NCBI RefSeq assembly: GCF_014652895.1
Contig: NZ_BMZR01000001.1
Span: 558,001-622,000 of the forward strand
Source of the DNA: Psychrobacter glaciei
Lineage (GTDB): Bacteria; Pseudomonadota; Gammaproteobacteria; Pseudomonadales; Moraxellaceae
Direction: 5' to 3'
DNA: 64,000 nt
The position numbers and the translations under genes are program-made. Below, piece by piece: positions 26,313 through 35,591 of the stretch (position 1 is its first letter; each line of letters starts with the position of its first letter). The notes beneath the pieces were generated by a model. The model did not search any database. It worked only from the letters and a program-made list of their open reading frames with translations, and had not been told where the DNA came from.

Positions 26313-27725
26313 GTGAATCATATACTTATCAGCAGCGACGCTATTCGTCACGAGTTCTCTATGGCGATGTCAGCCATGTACCAAACCGAGGTTCCGCTAT
26401 ATGGTGACTTGCTCGATTTAGTCGCTGAGGTGAATGCCGAGGTTCTCACCAAGCATCCTGATATTAAGGAGCAGTTGGAGCATACCGGAGAGATTGATAG
26501 ACTCAGTATGGAGCGCCACGGGGCAATTAGATTGGGCACAGCGCACGAGCTTAGTATGATGCGCAGGCTCTTTGCCGTGATGGGTATGCACCCTGTTGGC
26601 TATTACGATTTGGCACCCGCTGGCGTGCCCGTGCATTCTACAGCTTTTCGAGCGATTGACGCGCAAGCCTTAAATCAAAGCCCGTTTCGAGTCTTCACTT
26701 CTTTATTGCGTCTAGACTTAATTGATGATGACGCACTAAAACAAGAAGCATCAAACGCCTTAGCCAACCGCAATATCTTTACCGATACTGTCATCAGCCT
26801 GATTGAGCGCTTTGAAGAGCAGGGCGGTTTGACCTCAGAGGAAGGTGAGCAGTTTATCAAAGAAGCTTTAGAAACCTTTCGCTGGCATGATAAAACGCCA
26901 GTCTCAAAAGAGCTATATCAGCGCTTATTAGCGCAGCATGGCCTCATTGCTGATGTCGTCGGCTTTAAAGGTCCGCATATCAATCATTTAACGCCTAGAA
27001 CACTAGATATAGATACTGTACAGCAAAGCATGCAGGAAAAAGGCATGCCGCCAAAAGCGATTATCGAAGGGCCACCAAAACGGGAATGTCCGATTTTATT
27101 AAGACAAACGAGCTTTAAGGCGTTAGAGGAAGCGGTTAGTTTTAAAAATGTGGATGGCGAGTACGAGCAAGGATGCCATACTGCACGGTTTGGTGAGATT
27201 GAGCAGCGCGGTGTGGCATTAACGCCAAAAGGTAGAGCGCTATATGACAAGCTACTTAGTCAAGCACGCCATCAATTAGGAGCCACTCCAAATGAGACCA
27301 ATGCAGTTCAATACAATCGAATTTTAGCCGAGGTATTTACCGCTTTCCCTGATGATTACCAGACGATGCATGATAAGGAATTTGCTTATTTTTATTATCA
27401 ACCAGTCGATAGTGCTGCGGATATCAACAGTGATATGTCTAATCTAGAAATGGTTAATTCAAGACAAGCAGTAAATGCTCTGATTAACCAAGGCGCTATC
27501 CGTATTGAGCCTATCGTCTATGAAGATTTTTTGCCAGTCAGTGCGGCTGGTATTTTTCAGTCCAATCTTCAGCAGGACAAGCAAAGCAATTATGATGGCA
27601 AATCAAACCAACAGGAGTTCGAGCAAGCCCTTGGTACCAATGTTTATGATGAGCTTGCTTTGTATGAAGATATACAGAATAGAAGCTTGGAAAAATGCCT
27701 AATTTCTTTAGGAAACGGTAGGTAA
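26313..27725 (+). CDS. hglS: 2-oxoadipate dioxygenase/decarboxylase (HglS/YdcJ, DUF1338)
   Basis: 470 aa with a GTG start; AAGGA lies 9 bases upstream. HglS converts 2-oxoadipate to D-2-hydroxyglutarate using O2 and a metal in a VOC-like fold. DRLSMERHGAIRLGTAHELS (His69, Arg73), GPHINHLTPRTLDID (His225) and ARFGEIEQRGVALTPKGRALYD (Glu295) match the family's metal-binding His-His-Glu. Length fits the family. Its place between an aminotransferase and AmaB/AmaA homologues matches the aminoadipate route of lysine degradation in Pseudomonas. The D-2-hydroxyglutarate dehydrogenase needed next is not in the window. Confidence 0.9.
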   Translation: MNHILISSDAIRHEFSMAMSAMYQTEVPLYGDLLDLVAEVNAEVLTKHPDIKEQLEHTGEIDRLSMERHGAIRLGTAHELSMMRRLFAVMGMHPVGYYDLAPAGVPVHSTAFRAIDAQALNQSPFRVFTSLLRLDLIDDDALKQEASNALANRNIFTDTVISLIERFEEQGGLTSEEGEQFIKEALETFRWHDKTPVSKELYQRLLAQHGLIADVVGFKGPHINHLTPRTLDIDTVQQSMQEKGMPPKAIIEGPPKRECPILLRQTSFKALEEAVSFKNVDGEYEQGCHTARFGEIEQRGVALTPKGRALYDKLLSQARHQLGATPNETNAVQYNRILAEVFTAFPDDYQTMHDKEFAYFYYQPVDSAADINSDMSNLEMVNSRQAVNALINQGAIRIEPIVYEDFLPVSAAGIFQSNLQQDKQSNYDGKSNQQEFEQALGTNVYDELALYEDIQNRSLEKCLISLGNGR

Positions 27726-27867
27726 AAGACAAGAGCAGTCATCTTATTTATTCGCCATTCCAAAATGGAATGAGGGTAAGAAAATTATTATTTTGCAAGT
27801 TAAAGTATTGCAAGGTAGCTTAAAGGTCGACCAAAGAGATTACAAATCACTATACAAAGGATTGAAT

Positions 27868-29358
27868 ATGATTAAGCAATACATGTCAGCCATGGGTGTC
27901 AAAGAAGAACAATATCAACATGGCGATTTTGAAGTCAATACGCCTATCGATGGGACAGTTATCGGCAAGATAACCTTAGATAGTGTTGATGAGGTCAATA
28001 AGAAAATCCAAAACGCCCAAGCAGCATTTAAGGAATGGCGTGTCGTTCCTGCACCCAAGCGTGGAGAATTGATTCGTCTGCTGGGCGAAGTGCTGCGTGA
28101 GCATAAAGAAGACTTGGGCATGCTCGTATCATTTGAAGCTGGGAAAATCAAACAAGAAGGCCTAGGTGAAGTGCAAGAAATGATCGATATTTGCGACTTC
28201 GCTGTCGGCGTTTCACGTCAGCTATATGGCTTGACGATTGCCTCAGAGCGCCCAGGTCATCACATGCGTGAGACGTGGCATCCGCTTGGTGTCATCGGTG
28301 TTATCTCTGCTTTTAACTTCCCTGTAGCGGTATGGTCTTGGAATACAGCGCTTGCCATCGTTTGTGGTAACCCTGTCATCTGGAAGCCATCAGAAAAAGC
28401 CCCTTTGGTTGCTTTGGCGTGTCAGGCCATGTTCGAAAAAGCCTTGGCAAAGTTCGGTGATGCACCAGATCATTTGTCTCAAGTGATATTGGGTAAGACG
28501 GATATCGGTAATGCCATGGTCGAAAACAAAGACATTGCCTTAGTCAGTGCGACTGGCAGTACACGCATGGGCAGAACTGTCGGGCCTAAAGTCGCTGAGC
28601 GTTTTGGTAAATGCTTGCTTGAGCTTGGTGGTAACAACGCGATGATTTTGGCACCGACTGCCGACTTAGACCTTGCGCTACGCGGCATTATATTCTCAGC
28701 GGTTGGTACAGCGGGTCAGCGTTGCACCACATTACGCCGTCTCTTCGTCCATGAGTCTGTCAAAGAAGATATCTTGCCACGCATCAAATCAGCTTACGGA
28801 ACCGTCAGCATTGGTCATCCTCTCGAAGGCAATTTGGTCGGCCCACTGATTGATGAAGACAGTTTTAATAACATGCAATCGACCTTGAATAAGGCTCGTG
28901 AAGCGGGTGGGATAGTGACAGGCGGGGAGCGCGTACTAGCAGATAAATACCCTGATGCCTATTATGTCACGCCTGCCATTGTAGAGTTTGATGAGCAAAA
29001 TGACGTTGCTCGAAGTGAGACGTTTGCGCCTATTTTATATGTCATGACCTACAAAGACTTTGATGAGGCAATCGAGATGCAAAACGATGTGCCACAAGGA
29101 TTATCATCATGTATCTTTACCAATGACTTGCGTGAAGCGGAAACTTTCCTCAGTGATCGCGGTAGTGATTGCGGCATCGCTAACGTCAATATCGGCACTA
29201 GTGGCGCTGAAATCGGCGGTGCATTTGGTGGCGAAAAAGAAACCGGTGGTGGACGTGAGTCAGGGTCAGACGCATGGAAAGCCTATATGCGTCGCCAAAC
29301 CAACACCATCAACTATTCAACAGAGCTACCACTTGCCCAAGGCATTAGTTTTGGTTGA
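27868..29358 (+). CDS. amaB: Piperideine-6-carboxylate / aminoadipate semialdehyde dehydrogenase (ALDH7)
   Basis: 496 aa. An antiquitin (ALDH7)-type enzyme oxidising 2-aminoadipate 6-semialdehyde to 2-aminoadipate with NAD+. HPLGVIGVISAFNFPVAVWS (active-site entry), LELGGNNAMI (general base Glu), GTAGQRCTTLRR (catalytic Cys) and GGEKETGGGRESGSD near the end are hallmarks of this group. The frame is open from 27793, but AAAGGA six bases before the ATG at 27868 fixes the start. Same operon as the aminotransferase, HglS and the pipecolate oxidase homologue. Confidence 0.92.
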   Translation: MIKQYMSAMGVKEEQYQHGDFEVNTPIDGTVIGKITLDSVDEVNKKIQNAQAAFKEWRVVPAPKRGELIRLLGEVLREHKEDLGMLVSFEAGKIKQEGLGEVQEMIDICDFAVGVSRQLYGLTIASERPGHHMRETWHPLGVIGVISAFNFPVAVWSWNTALAIVCGNPVIWKPSEKAPLVALACQAMFEKALAKFGDAPDHLSQVILGKTDIGNAMVENKDIALVSATGSTRMGRTVGPKVAERFGKCLLELGGNNAMILAPTADLDLALRGIIFSAVGTAGQRCTTLRRLFVHESVKEDILPRIKSAYGTVSIGHPLEGNLVGPLIDEDSFNNMQSTLNKAREAGGIVTGGERVLADKYPDAYYVTPAIVEFDEQNDVARSETFAPILYVMTYKDFDEAIEMQNDVPQGLSSCIFTNDLREAETFLSDRGSDCGIANVNIGTSGAEIGGAFGGEKETGGGRESGSDAWKAYMRRQTNTINYSTELPLAQGISFG

Positions 29359-29563
29359 TATGAAGATGTTTGAACACTCAAGGTAATTGATTGTTCATAT
29401 ATAAATGGTTAAGCACAAATGACTCATCATAAGTGGTCAAAAATAAGGTGTTCAGCGTTAATTGCCAAGCATATTTTATATATGTTTGGCACACCAAAAA
29501 CTATAAGCAATCAAGGATTGGTTGTAATGACCATTGACGACTACTAAGGAAGGTAGAATTATC

Positions 29564-31027
29564 ATGATCGATGACAAACCGCATGACCCCGCTGATGATG
29601 GCTACGGTCCGTCTTCTAGCTTCTTACTTGATATTGCCCCTCTCGTATTGACTGCCATGATTCTTATGGTGCAGTTTTTCATATTTAAAGACTTTACCCC
29701 GCACATTCCATTAGCCTGTGGCATTTTAATCACTGGCTTATTTATGAAGATGCGTGGTCGTGACTGGCAGGGTATGGAGGAGCGGTTTTTAAAAGTTATT
29801 AAAATCGGCTTACCGGCGATGATTATTCTGATGGGCGTCGGTATGCTCATTGGTTCATGGATTATTGCAGGGACGGTGCCGACCATTCTTTACTATGGAT
29901 TCAGTATTTTTTCTCCTTCCTCCTTTTTATTTTCAGTTTGTATTATTTGCGCCATTATTTCTGTTGCCACTGGTACCTCATGGGGTACAGTCGGTACGGT
30001 AGGGCTGGCGATGATGGGTATCGGTATGGGGCTTGGCATTCCAGCGCATTTTACAGGCGGTGCTATTGTCTCGGGTGCTTTTTTCGGGGACAAAATGTCA
30101 CCATTGTCAGATACCACTAACCTGACACCTGCGGCAGCGGGCGTGGAGCTTTGGGACCATATCAAAGGTATGCTACCGACCACTGTCCCAGCCATGATTA
30201 CCGCCTTAGCGCTCTATGCATGGATTGGCATGGGTTATGGCGATGACAGTATTGATTTATCTTCTATCCAAGCCTTACAAACCAATTTGGCTGACAATTA
30301 CAATTTAAGTGTCATCACTTTATTACCTGCGCTTGTGGTCGTGATTGCCGCTGTGATGAAAATGCCAGCGATACCAACCGTTTTGGGCGGTGTTGTCGTG
30401 GCATCAGTTATTGCGTTTTTTATGCAAGGCGTTGGGGTCAGTGATATTTTTAACGTTTTACAAAACGGCTTTGTCAGTGAAACGGGCTTTGAAGTGGTTG
30501 ATAAATTGCTATCAAAAGGCGGCGTCATGTCAATGACATGGGTCATTACCTTGACCATCTTTGCACTCGCTTTTGTCGGCTCGCTTGAACACTACGGCAC
30601 CTTAAAAGCCATTATGGCAAAAATAGACAAGGCAGTAAAATCGCGTATCGGCTTGATTTTGACGACTTATGCCAGCGTCCTCGGTGTCGGTACTTTAATC
30701 GGCGACGTTTATACGACGTTGGTGCTGCCAGGGCGTTTATTAAAAGACAAATATAAAGAAATGGGCTATAAGCGCACGACACTCACGCGCTCTATTGAAG
30801 ACAGTGGCACGCTGTTGTCACCGCTGATTCCTTGGAACATGGGCGGTAGCTTTGTTGCTGCGACCCTTGGTATAGCGACATTGACTTATGCACCTTTTGC
30901 TTTTGCTTGCTGGTTGTCGCCTTTGTTTGGCTTGTTATGGGCGTTCCTTGATAAGTTTATACCGCGTGAAGAGCCTTCGGTAGAAAAGCTCGACACGGCT
31001 ACCTCAACGTCAATTAGTGACGTGTGA
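29564..31027 (+). CDS. NhaC-family Na+/H+ antiporter-like transporter
   Basis: 487 aa with about 11-12 hydrophobic segments. ATGTSWGTVGTVG and GGAIVSGAFFGDKMSPLSDT are the signature of the NhaC family. AAGGAAGG 10 bases upstream supports the ATG at 29564 over a TTG at 29534. Many NhaC-like proteins in catabolic operons are annotated as Na+/H+ antiporters, but some appear to move organic substrates. Set between amaB and amaA homologues, it may import lysine or pipecolate; that is inference. The stop is 16 bases before the next gene. Confidence 0.85.
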   Translation: MIDDKPHDPADDGYGPSSSFLLDIAPLVLTAMILMVQFFIFKDFTPHIPLACGILITGLFMKMRGRDWQGMEERFLKVIKIGLPAMIILMGVGMLIGSWIIAGTVPTILYYGFSIFSPSSFLFSVCIICAIISVATGTSWGTVGTVGLAMMGIGMGLGIPAHFTGGAIVSGAFFGDKMSPLSDTTNLTPAAAGVELWDHIKGMLPTTVPAMITALALYAWIGMGYGDDSIDLSSIQALQTNLADNYNLSVITLLPALVVVIAAVMKMPAIPTVLGGVVVASVIAFFMQGVGVSDIFNVLQNGFVSETGFEVVDKLLSKGGVMSMTWVITLTIFALAFVGSLEHYGTLKAIMAKIDKAVKSRIGLILTTYASVLGVGTLIGDVYTTLVLPGRLLKDKYKEMGYKRTTLTRSIEDSGTLLSPLIPWNMGGSFVAATLGIATLTYAPFAFACWLSPLFGLLWAFLDKFIPREEPSVEKLDTATSTSISDV

Positions 31028-31043
31028 CACAAGGGAGTATGAG

Positions 31044-32330
31044 ATGTTACAAGAGCAATGTTTATGGAACATGACTGCCCCCAATATTGAGTCCTATAGT
31101 CAGATGAGTAGCGACACTCAAGCGACCATTTGTATCATTGGTGGCGGTTATACAGGGCTATCGGCTGCGATTCATTTGGCTGAAAAAGGCGTCAAGGTTA
31201 TCTTACTTGAGAGCCAAACGATTGGTAGTGGCGGTTCAGGGAAAAGCGTTGGGCTGGTCAATGCAGGGACATGGGCACGCCCTGATGACTTAAATATTGC
31301 GCTAGGTGAAGCGGCTGGCGAGCGGCTCACAGAAGCGCTCGGACAAGCACCAAGCTTAGTATTTGACCTAATCAAACGTTATAATATCGACGCGCAAGCC
31401 ACCCAAGCCGGCAATATCCATATGGCACATAACGCCAAAGGTGAAGTCGATGTCGATGTCAGATACGAGCAGTTGAGCCGTCGCGGTGCGAATGTTGAGG
31501 TGTTAACTGGCAGCAAATGCCATGAATATTGCGGCACCAAAAGTATCAATAAAGCACTACTAGATCATCGTGCAGGTACTATCAACCCGCTGGCTTATGT
31601 CAGAGGACTCGCAAAAGTCGCGACCAGTCTCGGCGTAATCATCTACGAGCATTCCGCTGTCGAGGCGCTGGAGAAAGTAGATGGTCATTGGTACACAAGA
31701 ACTCCCAAAGCGCGGGTCAAGTCTGAGCGCGTCATTATTGCGACCAATGCCTACACTGAAGGCGAATGGACAGAAATTACTAAGACTTTTTATCTCGTCG
31801 CTTATTATCAGATCGCTTCTGAGCCGCTCAGTGGAGCAGTAGCAGATCGTATTTTACCGTACAAAACAGGGGCATGGGATACGCGCTTGGCATTATCGAG
31901 CTTTCGCCGTGACAAAGATGATCGCTTGTTATTGGGAACGGTGGGTGGCAGGCAACTTAAACCAAAATCCTTCTATCAGTCATGGGCGAACGCTGTGCAA
32001 AAAAGCTATTATCCTGATTTGCCAGCATTTAACTGGCAATATGAATGGTGCGGTAACTTTGGCTTTACGCAAGATCATATCTTCCGCGTTTTGGAACCTG
32101 ACGAAGGATTATTGACAGCGACTGCCTACAATGGACGTGGCATTACCACTGGTACGCTCATGGGAAAATGCTTTGCGGATTATATCTTGACTGGAGACAG
32201 AGCCAGTATTCCATTGCCATTTAAAACCTTGGAAGAGTCAAAGATAGCATTGGGTGCGATGAAATCTGGATTTACTGAAGTAGGGCTGACGCTCTATCAT
32301 GCAGGGCAATGTCTAAAAATCATTAGATAG
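31044..32330 (+). CDS. amaA: FAD-dependent L-pipecolate oxidase (AmaA-like)
   Basis: 428 aa DAO-family flavoenzyme. IIGGGYTGLSAAIHLAEKG with the acid in VILLESQ is the FAD dinucleotide motif; GSGGSGKSVGLVN and the C-terminal ATAYNGRGITTGTLMGKCFA are typical of the PuuB/AmaA group. AmaA oxidises L-pipecolate to piperideine-6-carboxylate, which AmaB then oxidises, and the two genes occur together in Pseudomonas putida. AAGGGAG 6 bases before the ATG at 31044 sets the start. A gamma-glutamylputrescine oxidase role cannot be excluded by sequence alone, but the AmaB and HglS neighbours favour pipecolate. Confidence 0.85.
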   Translation: MLQEQCLWNMTAPNIESYSQMSSDTQATICIIGGGYTGLSAAIHLAEKGVKVILLESQTIGSGGSGKSVGLVNAGTWARPDDLNIALGEAAGERLTEALGQAPSLVFDLIKRYNIDAQATQAGNIHMAHNAKGEVDVDVRYEQLSRRGANVEVLTGSKCHEYCGTKSINKALLDHRAGTINPLAYVRGLAKVATSLGVIIYEHSAVEALEKVDGHWYTRTPKARVKSERVIIATNAYTEGEWTEITKTFYLVAYYQIASEPLSGAVADRILPYKTGAWDTRLALSSFRRDKDDRLLLGTVGGRQLKPKSFYQSWANAVQKSYYPDLPAFNWQYEWCGNFGFTQDHIFRVLEPDEGLLTATAYNGRGITTGTLMGKCFADYILTGDRASIPLPFKTLEESKIALGAMKSGFTEVGLTLYHAGQCLKIIR

Positions 32331-32650
32331 TTTTTTGGCTACAGTAGGAAGATATAGGGTGAGTATTGACAACAGTAAAGGTGTAAGAAAAGAGGAACAA
32401 TATCTGTATTTATCTTTCAGCAGCTGATGTGCTATCATCGCTAGCTGATCTATCGTGGGTTTAACAGCTTTGTATCGTCGTCCGTTATTATAATTAATGG
32501 TGGCATACGAACCTTGCAACTTCCAGCACGATATAAAACAATTCTGGTAAAGCGCATGAGCCTGTACTCCGACATCCTCATTTGTGCCTAATTTTATTTG
32601 CCTATATGGGCTCGTTTTATACTTTTTCGTCGGAGTTACAGGAGTCTAAG
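32331..32650. other. Intergenic region after the pipecolate operon
   Basis: A 320-base gap. No hairpin terminator, repeat or RNA gene is evident. Confidence 0.4.
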
Positions 32651-33298
32651 GTGTCCAACTTTACAAGCCACGCTACCAATCAATCCAAATATACTCGTCG
32701 TTATCACCCGCGCCACCCTCTCGCGCAATATGCAGTCAATCAAATAGACACGCTTGAGCTGCGTTCGCAAGCCATCATCAAAGCCATGGGGTATCCTCTC
32801 AAACACACGATACCTGCCTGTGATCGCTTACGTCATGTATTGTCGAATAAGTATCTGGGGCTTGATGGTAGTTACATGGATAAATACTTTACTGCCGATG
32901 AATTCTTAGCAAAGCTGTTTAACATACTTGAGATACCGTACCAGCCATTTGTAGAAGATATCGCTCAGATTAAGCATGACTTAGCGCATTATTCCAATTC
33001 TTTACCCGAATATAGCTTACGAGCCGATGTGAATTTTACGTTTACTGCGGGCGCAAATTGGATGTCCCGTGATGGTGCTTCTCGGTTGGCTCAAGTGCAG
33101 TTGCCGGATGGATTTGCCAAACTGAGCGAGCGCGAGCGTGCGTCGATAGTGAAAAAAGGTATCCGTGAGCATTATCAGTATTATGAAGGCAATCTACCTT
33201 ATGACGGCATCATCCAAGGCTACCGTTTGACGGTTGAGCACAATAATGAAGTGGTTAACAGAATAGCGTATGGATTGCCAAAGTCTAGTAGTGTTTGA
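32651..33298 (+). CDS. Conserved-looking protein of unknown function
   Basis: 215 aa. The open frame runs from a TTG at 32582, but GGAG at 32641-32644, 6 bases before the GTG at 32651, fixes that codon as the start. The N-terminal 40 residues are basic and Asn/Ser-rich; residues about 45-115 (TLELRSQAIIKAMGYPLKHT, CDRLRHVLSNKYLGLD) look helical and could include a DNA- or protein-binding fold. No signal peptide or membrane segment. I do not recognise the family. It ends at a strong terminator and is unrelated in strand or spacing to the acyl-CoA cluster. Confidence 0.6.
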   Translation: MSNFTSHATNQSKYTRRYHPRHPLAQYAVNQIDTLELRSQAIIKAMGYPLKHTIPACDRLRHVLSNKYLGLDGSYMDKYFTADEFLAKLFNILEIPYQPFVEDIAQIKHDLAHYSNSLPEYSLRADVNFTFTAGANWMSRDGASRLAQVQLPDGFAKLSERERASIVKKGIREHYQYYEGNLPYDGIIQGYRLTVEHNNEVVNRIAYGLPKSSSV

Positions 33299-33355
33299 GA
33301 GTCTCGATGACATCATAGGTCTAAAAATCGGCGCAAATAAGCTCTTAAACAGAGC

Positions 33356-33384
33356 AAAGCCTCACTTGATAGTGAGGCTTTTTC
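33356..33384. terminator. Bidirectional rho-independent terminator
   Basis: Stem AAAGCCTCACT / AGTGAGGCTTT with a TGAT loop and T-run, between the unknown rightward gene and the leftward TetR gene. Confidence 0.9.
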
Positions 33385-33409
33385 GTTTTCGTAAATTATC
33401 TAAGCCCGT

Positions 33410-34048
33410 TTATGCTTCAGGCTTAGATATGGCTCGCCATAAAATGACGAACAGCGCATCAAATTCTTTATTTATCGGGGCATTTGTCTGCCGCATGATG
33501 TGCATCAAACCCAAACGGCTGATAAAACCCATAAACACATCGAACAGAATATATAGCGGCACGGTGTCGTTCAATACACCACGTTTCTGACCGTCTTCTA
33601 GTACCTCCAAAAATGCCCCAATCAGCTCCTTATTCTCATAAATAGCAATGTGACGAATGCGTGATACCGATACCGATGACAGCACCATAACCGCATCAGG
33701 ATGTGAGTCTACGAAGTCAAAACATACCCATAGCGTCTTACGCAGGCGATCTTGCACGCTGTCAATGCCTTGCAAATGATCCATGATGCGTGCCGCCAGT
33801 CTGCCGAGTACGATATCCATCACCGTGTTGAATAGCGTTTGTTTGTCCCCGAAGTATTTATAGAGGGTCTGCAATGAGACGTTGGCAGACTTCGCAATTT
33901 GCACCATCGTCACTTCGTTAGCATCAAAACCTGCAAACACTTTACGAACCGCTTTTTCAATTTTTTCTAAAGTCGCAGGGCGCATATCTGATAAAGGTGC
34001 CAGTGCTCGGCTCTCAGTCATGTTAGGCATCTGATTCGTGGATTGCAT
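33410..34048 (-). CDS. TetR-family repressor of the acyl-CoA cluster
   Basis: 212 aa. The N-terminal HTH is at about residues 25-70 (VTMVQIAKSANVSLQTLYKYFGDKQTLFNTV); the rest is the helical ligand-binding and dimerisation domain. AAAGGAATG precedes the start on the minus strand. It is divergent from the acyl-CoA dehydrogenase at 34331, and the 280-base spacer holds two identical-arm palindromes GGTAAT-N4-ATTACC, likely its operators. By analogy with FadR/PsrA-type TetR proteins it may respond to acyl-CoA (inference). Confidence 0.88.
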   Translation of the reverse strand: MQSTNQMPNMTESRALAPLSDMRPATLEKIEKAVRKVFAGFDANEVTMVQIAKSANVSLQTLYKYFGDKQTLFNTVMDIVLGRLAARIMDHLQGIDSVQDRLRKTLWVCFDFVDSHPDAVMVLSSVSVSRIRHIAIYENKELIGAFLEVLEDGQKRGVLNDTVPLYILFDVFMGFISRLGLMHIMRQTNAPINKEFDALFVILWRAISKPEA

Positions 34049-34131
34049 GCTTTATCATTCCTTTAAGATAGGGGGTTTTAGACAGTTCGATAGCCATTTA
34101 TTTAATCGTTTGATACGCTAAAATTTTATTA

Positions 34132-34147
34132 GGTAATATGAATTACC
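34132..34147. promoter_or_regulatory. Putative TetR operator 1
   Basis: Perfect palindrome GGTAAT-ATGA-ATTACC, 84 bases upstream of the TetR start codon. The same arms recur at 34241. Confidence 0.75.
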
Positions 34148-34240
34148 ATTGTTTGTTGGTAGGTTGCGTATTGTCTTTCACTATCTTAGTATGAGTCTTG
34201 AATATCAACAAATACAAAGAATGTTTAGATTATACCAAAC

Positions 34241-34256
34241 GGTAATTTATATTACC
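34241..34256. promoter_or_regulatory. Putative TetR operator 2
   Basis: Perfect palindrome GGTAAT-TTAT-ATTACC, 75 bases upstream of the acyl-CoA dehydrogenase start. The pair suggests autoregulation plus control of the operon. Confidence 0.75.
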
Positions 34257-34330
34257 ATAAGTGATATATTTATGCTCAATAGCATTTTATATTAACCGAT
34301 AGCAACTTCCCATCGTCAAGGATAGACAAC

Positions 34331-35482
34331 ATGAGTATTGAAAAATTTACCCCAAACTGGATGACCGAAGAGCACGAAATGGTCTATGACAGTGCGCTTA
34401 AAATGTTCAAAGGTTGGGAGCCAAAGGATGAACAATGGCGCAAAAATGGCATGATAGACCGTGCCGCGTGGGAAGAGGCAGGTGAAAACGGTTTCTTATG
34501 TGTCTCTATACCTGAAGAGTATGGCGGCGGCGGCGGTGATTTCGGTCATGAAGCGGCGCTGTTATACGCACAGGCGGAAGCCAACCAATCAGGGTTCGGT
34601 GGCATGGTACATTCAGGGATTGTCGCCCCCTATATCTTGAGTCATGGCACAGAAGCGCAAAAACAAGAATGGCTGCCTAAGATGGCGACGGGTGAGTATG
34701 TGGCTGCGATTGCCATGACCGAGCCTGGTACTGGCTCAGATTTACAAAACATCAAAACCTATGCGGTAAAAGATGGCGATGATTATATTATCAATGGCTC
34801 AAAAACCTTTATCACCAACGGTCAGCATGCCAACCTGATTTTGCTCGCGTGCAAAACCGATCGGGAAAAAGGCGCGCAAGGCGTCTCGCTTATCGTGGTA
34901 GAAACGGACAAGGTAGAAGGGTTTGAACGTGGTCGTAATCTCGACAAAATTGGTCTGACCTCACAAGATACGTCGGAGTTATTCTTTAGTAATGTGCGTG
35001 TGCCGCAAAAGAATCTGTTGGGCACTGCCGAAGGCATGGGTTTTATTCAAATGATGCAAGAGCTGCCACGCGAGCGTTTAATCATTGCTTTAACGGGTGT
35101 TGGTGCGATGAAGCTGGCGATTAATTTGACGCTAGATTATGTCAAAGGTCGGGAAGCGTTTGGCAAACCGATTTGGAAGTTTCAAAATACGCGCTTTAAA
35201 ATGGCAGAATGCTACGCCGATTATCTCGCTGCCAGCACTATGTGCGATGCCGCTGTTGATGCCATGTTAGAAGGTAAATTGACCGTACCGCAGGCATCAT
35301 TGATTAAATACTGGGTGACCGAAAAGCAGTGTGATGTGATCGACGAATGCGTCCAGCTGTTTGGCGGTTATGGTTATATGACAGAGTACCCAATTGCTCG
35401 CCTATATGCCGATGCCCGCGTACAGAAAATCTACGGCGGCACCAATGAAATCATGAAAGAGCTGGCGTCACGCTTTATGTAA
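34331..35482 (+). CDS. Acyl-CoA dehydrogenase, long-chain (ACADL) type
   Basis: 383 aa, the standard ACAD length. AIAMTEPGTGSDLQNIKTYA and INGSKTFITNG form the FAD/acyl pocket. The usual C-terminal catalytic Glu position reads YGGTNEIMKEL (Gly, not Glu); instead MQELPRERLIIA carries the glutamate used by ACADL-type enzymes. This points to long-chain or branched acyl-CoA substrates rather than short straight chains. First gene of a rightward beta-oxidation set; AAGGATAG precedes the ATG. Confidence 0.9.
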   Translation: MSIEKFTPNWMTEEHEMVYDSALKMFKGWEPKDEQWRKNGMIDRAAWEEAGENGFLCVSIPEEYGGGGGDFGHEAALLYAQAEANQSGFGGMVHSGIVAPYILSHGTEAQKQEWLPKMATGEYVAAIAMTEPGTGSDLQNIKTYAVKDGDDYIINGSKTFITNGQHANLILLACKTDREKGAQGVSLIVVETDKVEGFERGRNLDKIGLTSQDTSELFFSNVRVPQKNLLGTAEGMGFIQMMQELPRERLIIALTGVGAMKLAINLTLDYVKGREAFGKPIWKFQNTRFKMAECYADYLAASTMCDAAVDAMLEGKLTVPQASLIKYWVTEKQCDVIDECVQLFGGYGYMTEYPIARLYADARVQKIYGGTNEIMKELASRFM

Positions 35483-35591
35483 TTGGCTGATCTAATTATT
35501 TATTCTAATCATTGACTCTGCTTATTGGTTTTAACATGGCGACTAGATTGCCATCATTGCTATTTTTTTAAAAAGAAAAAAAGGGATTTTT

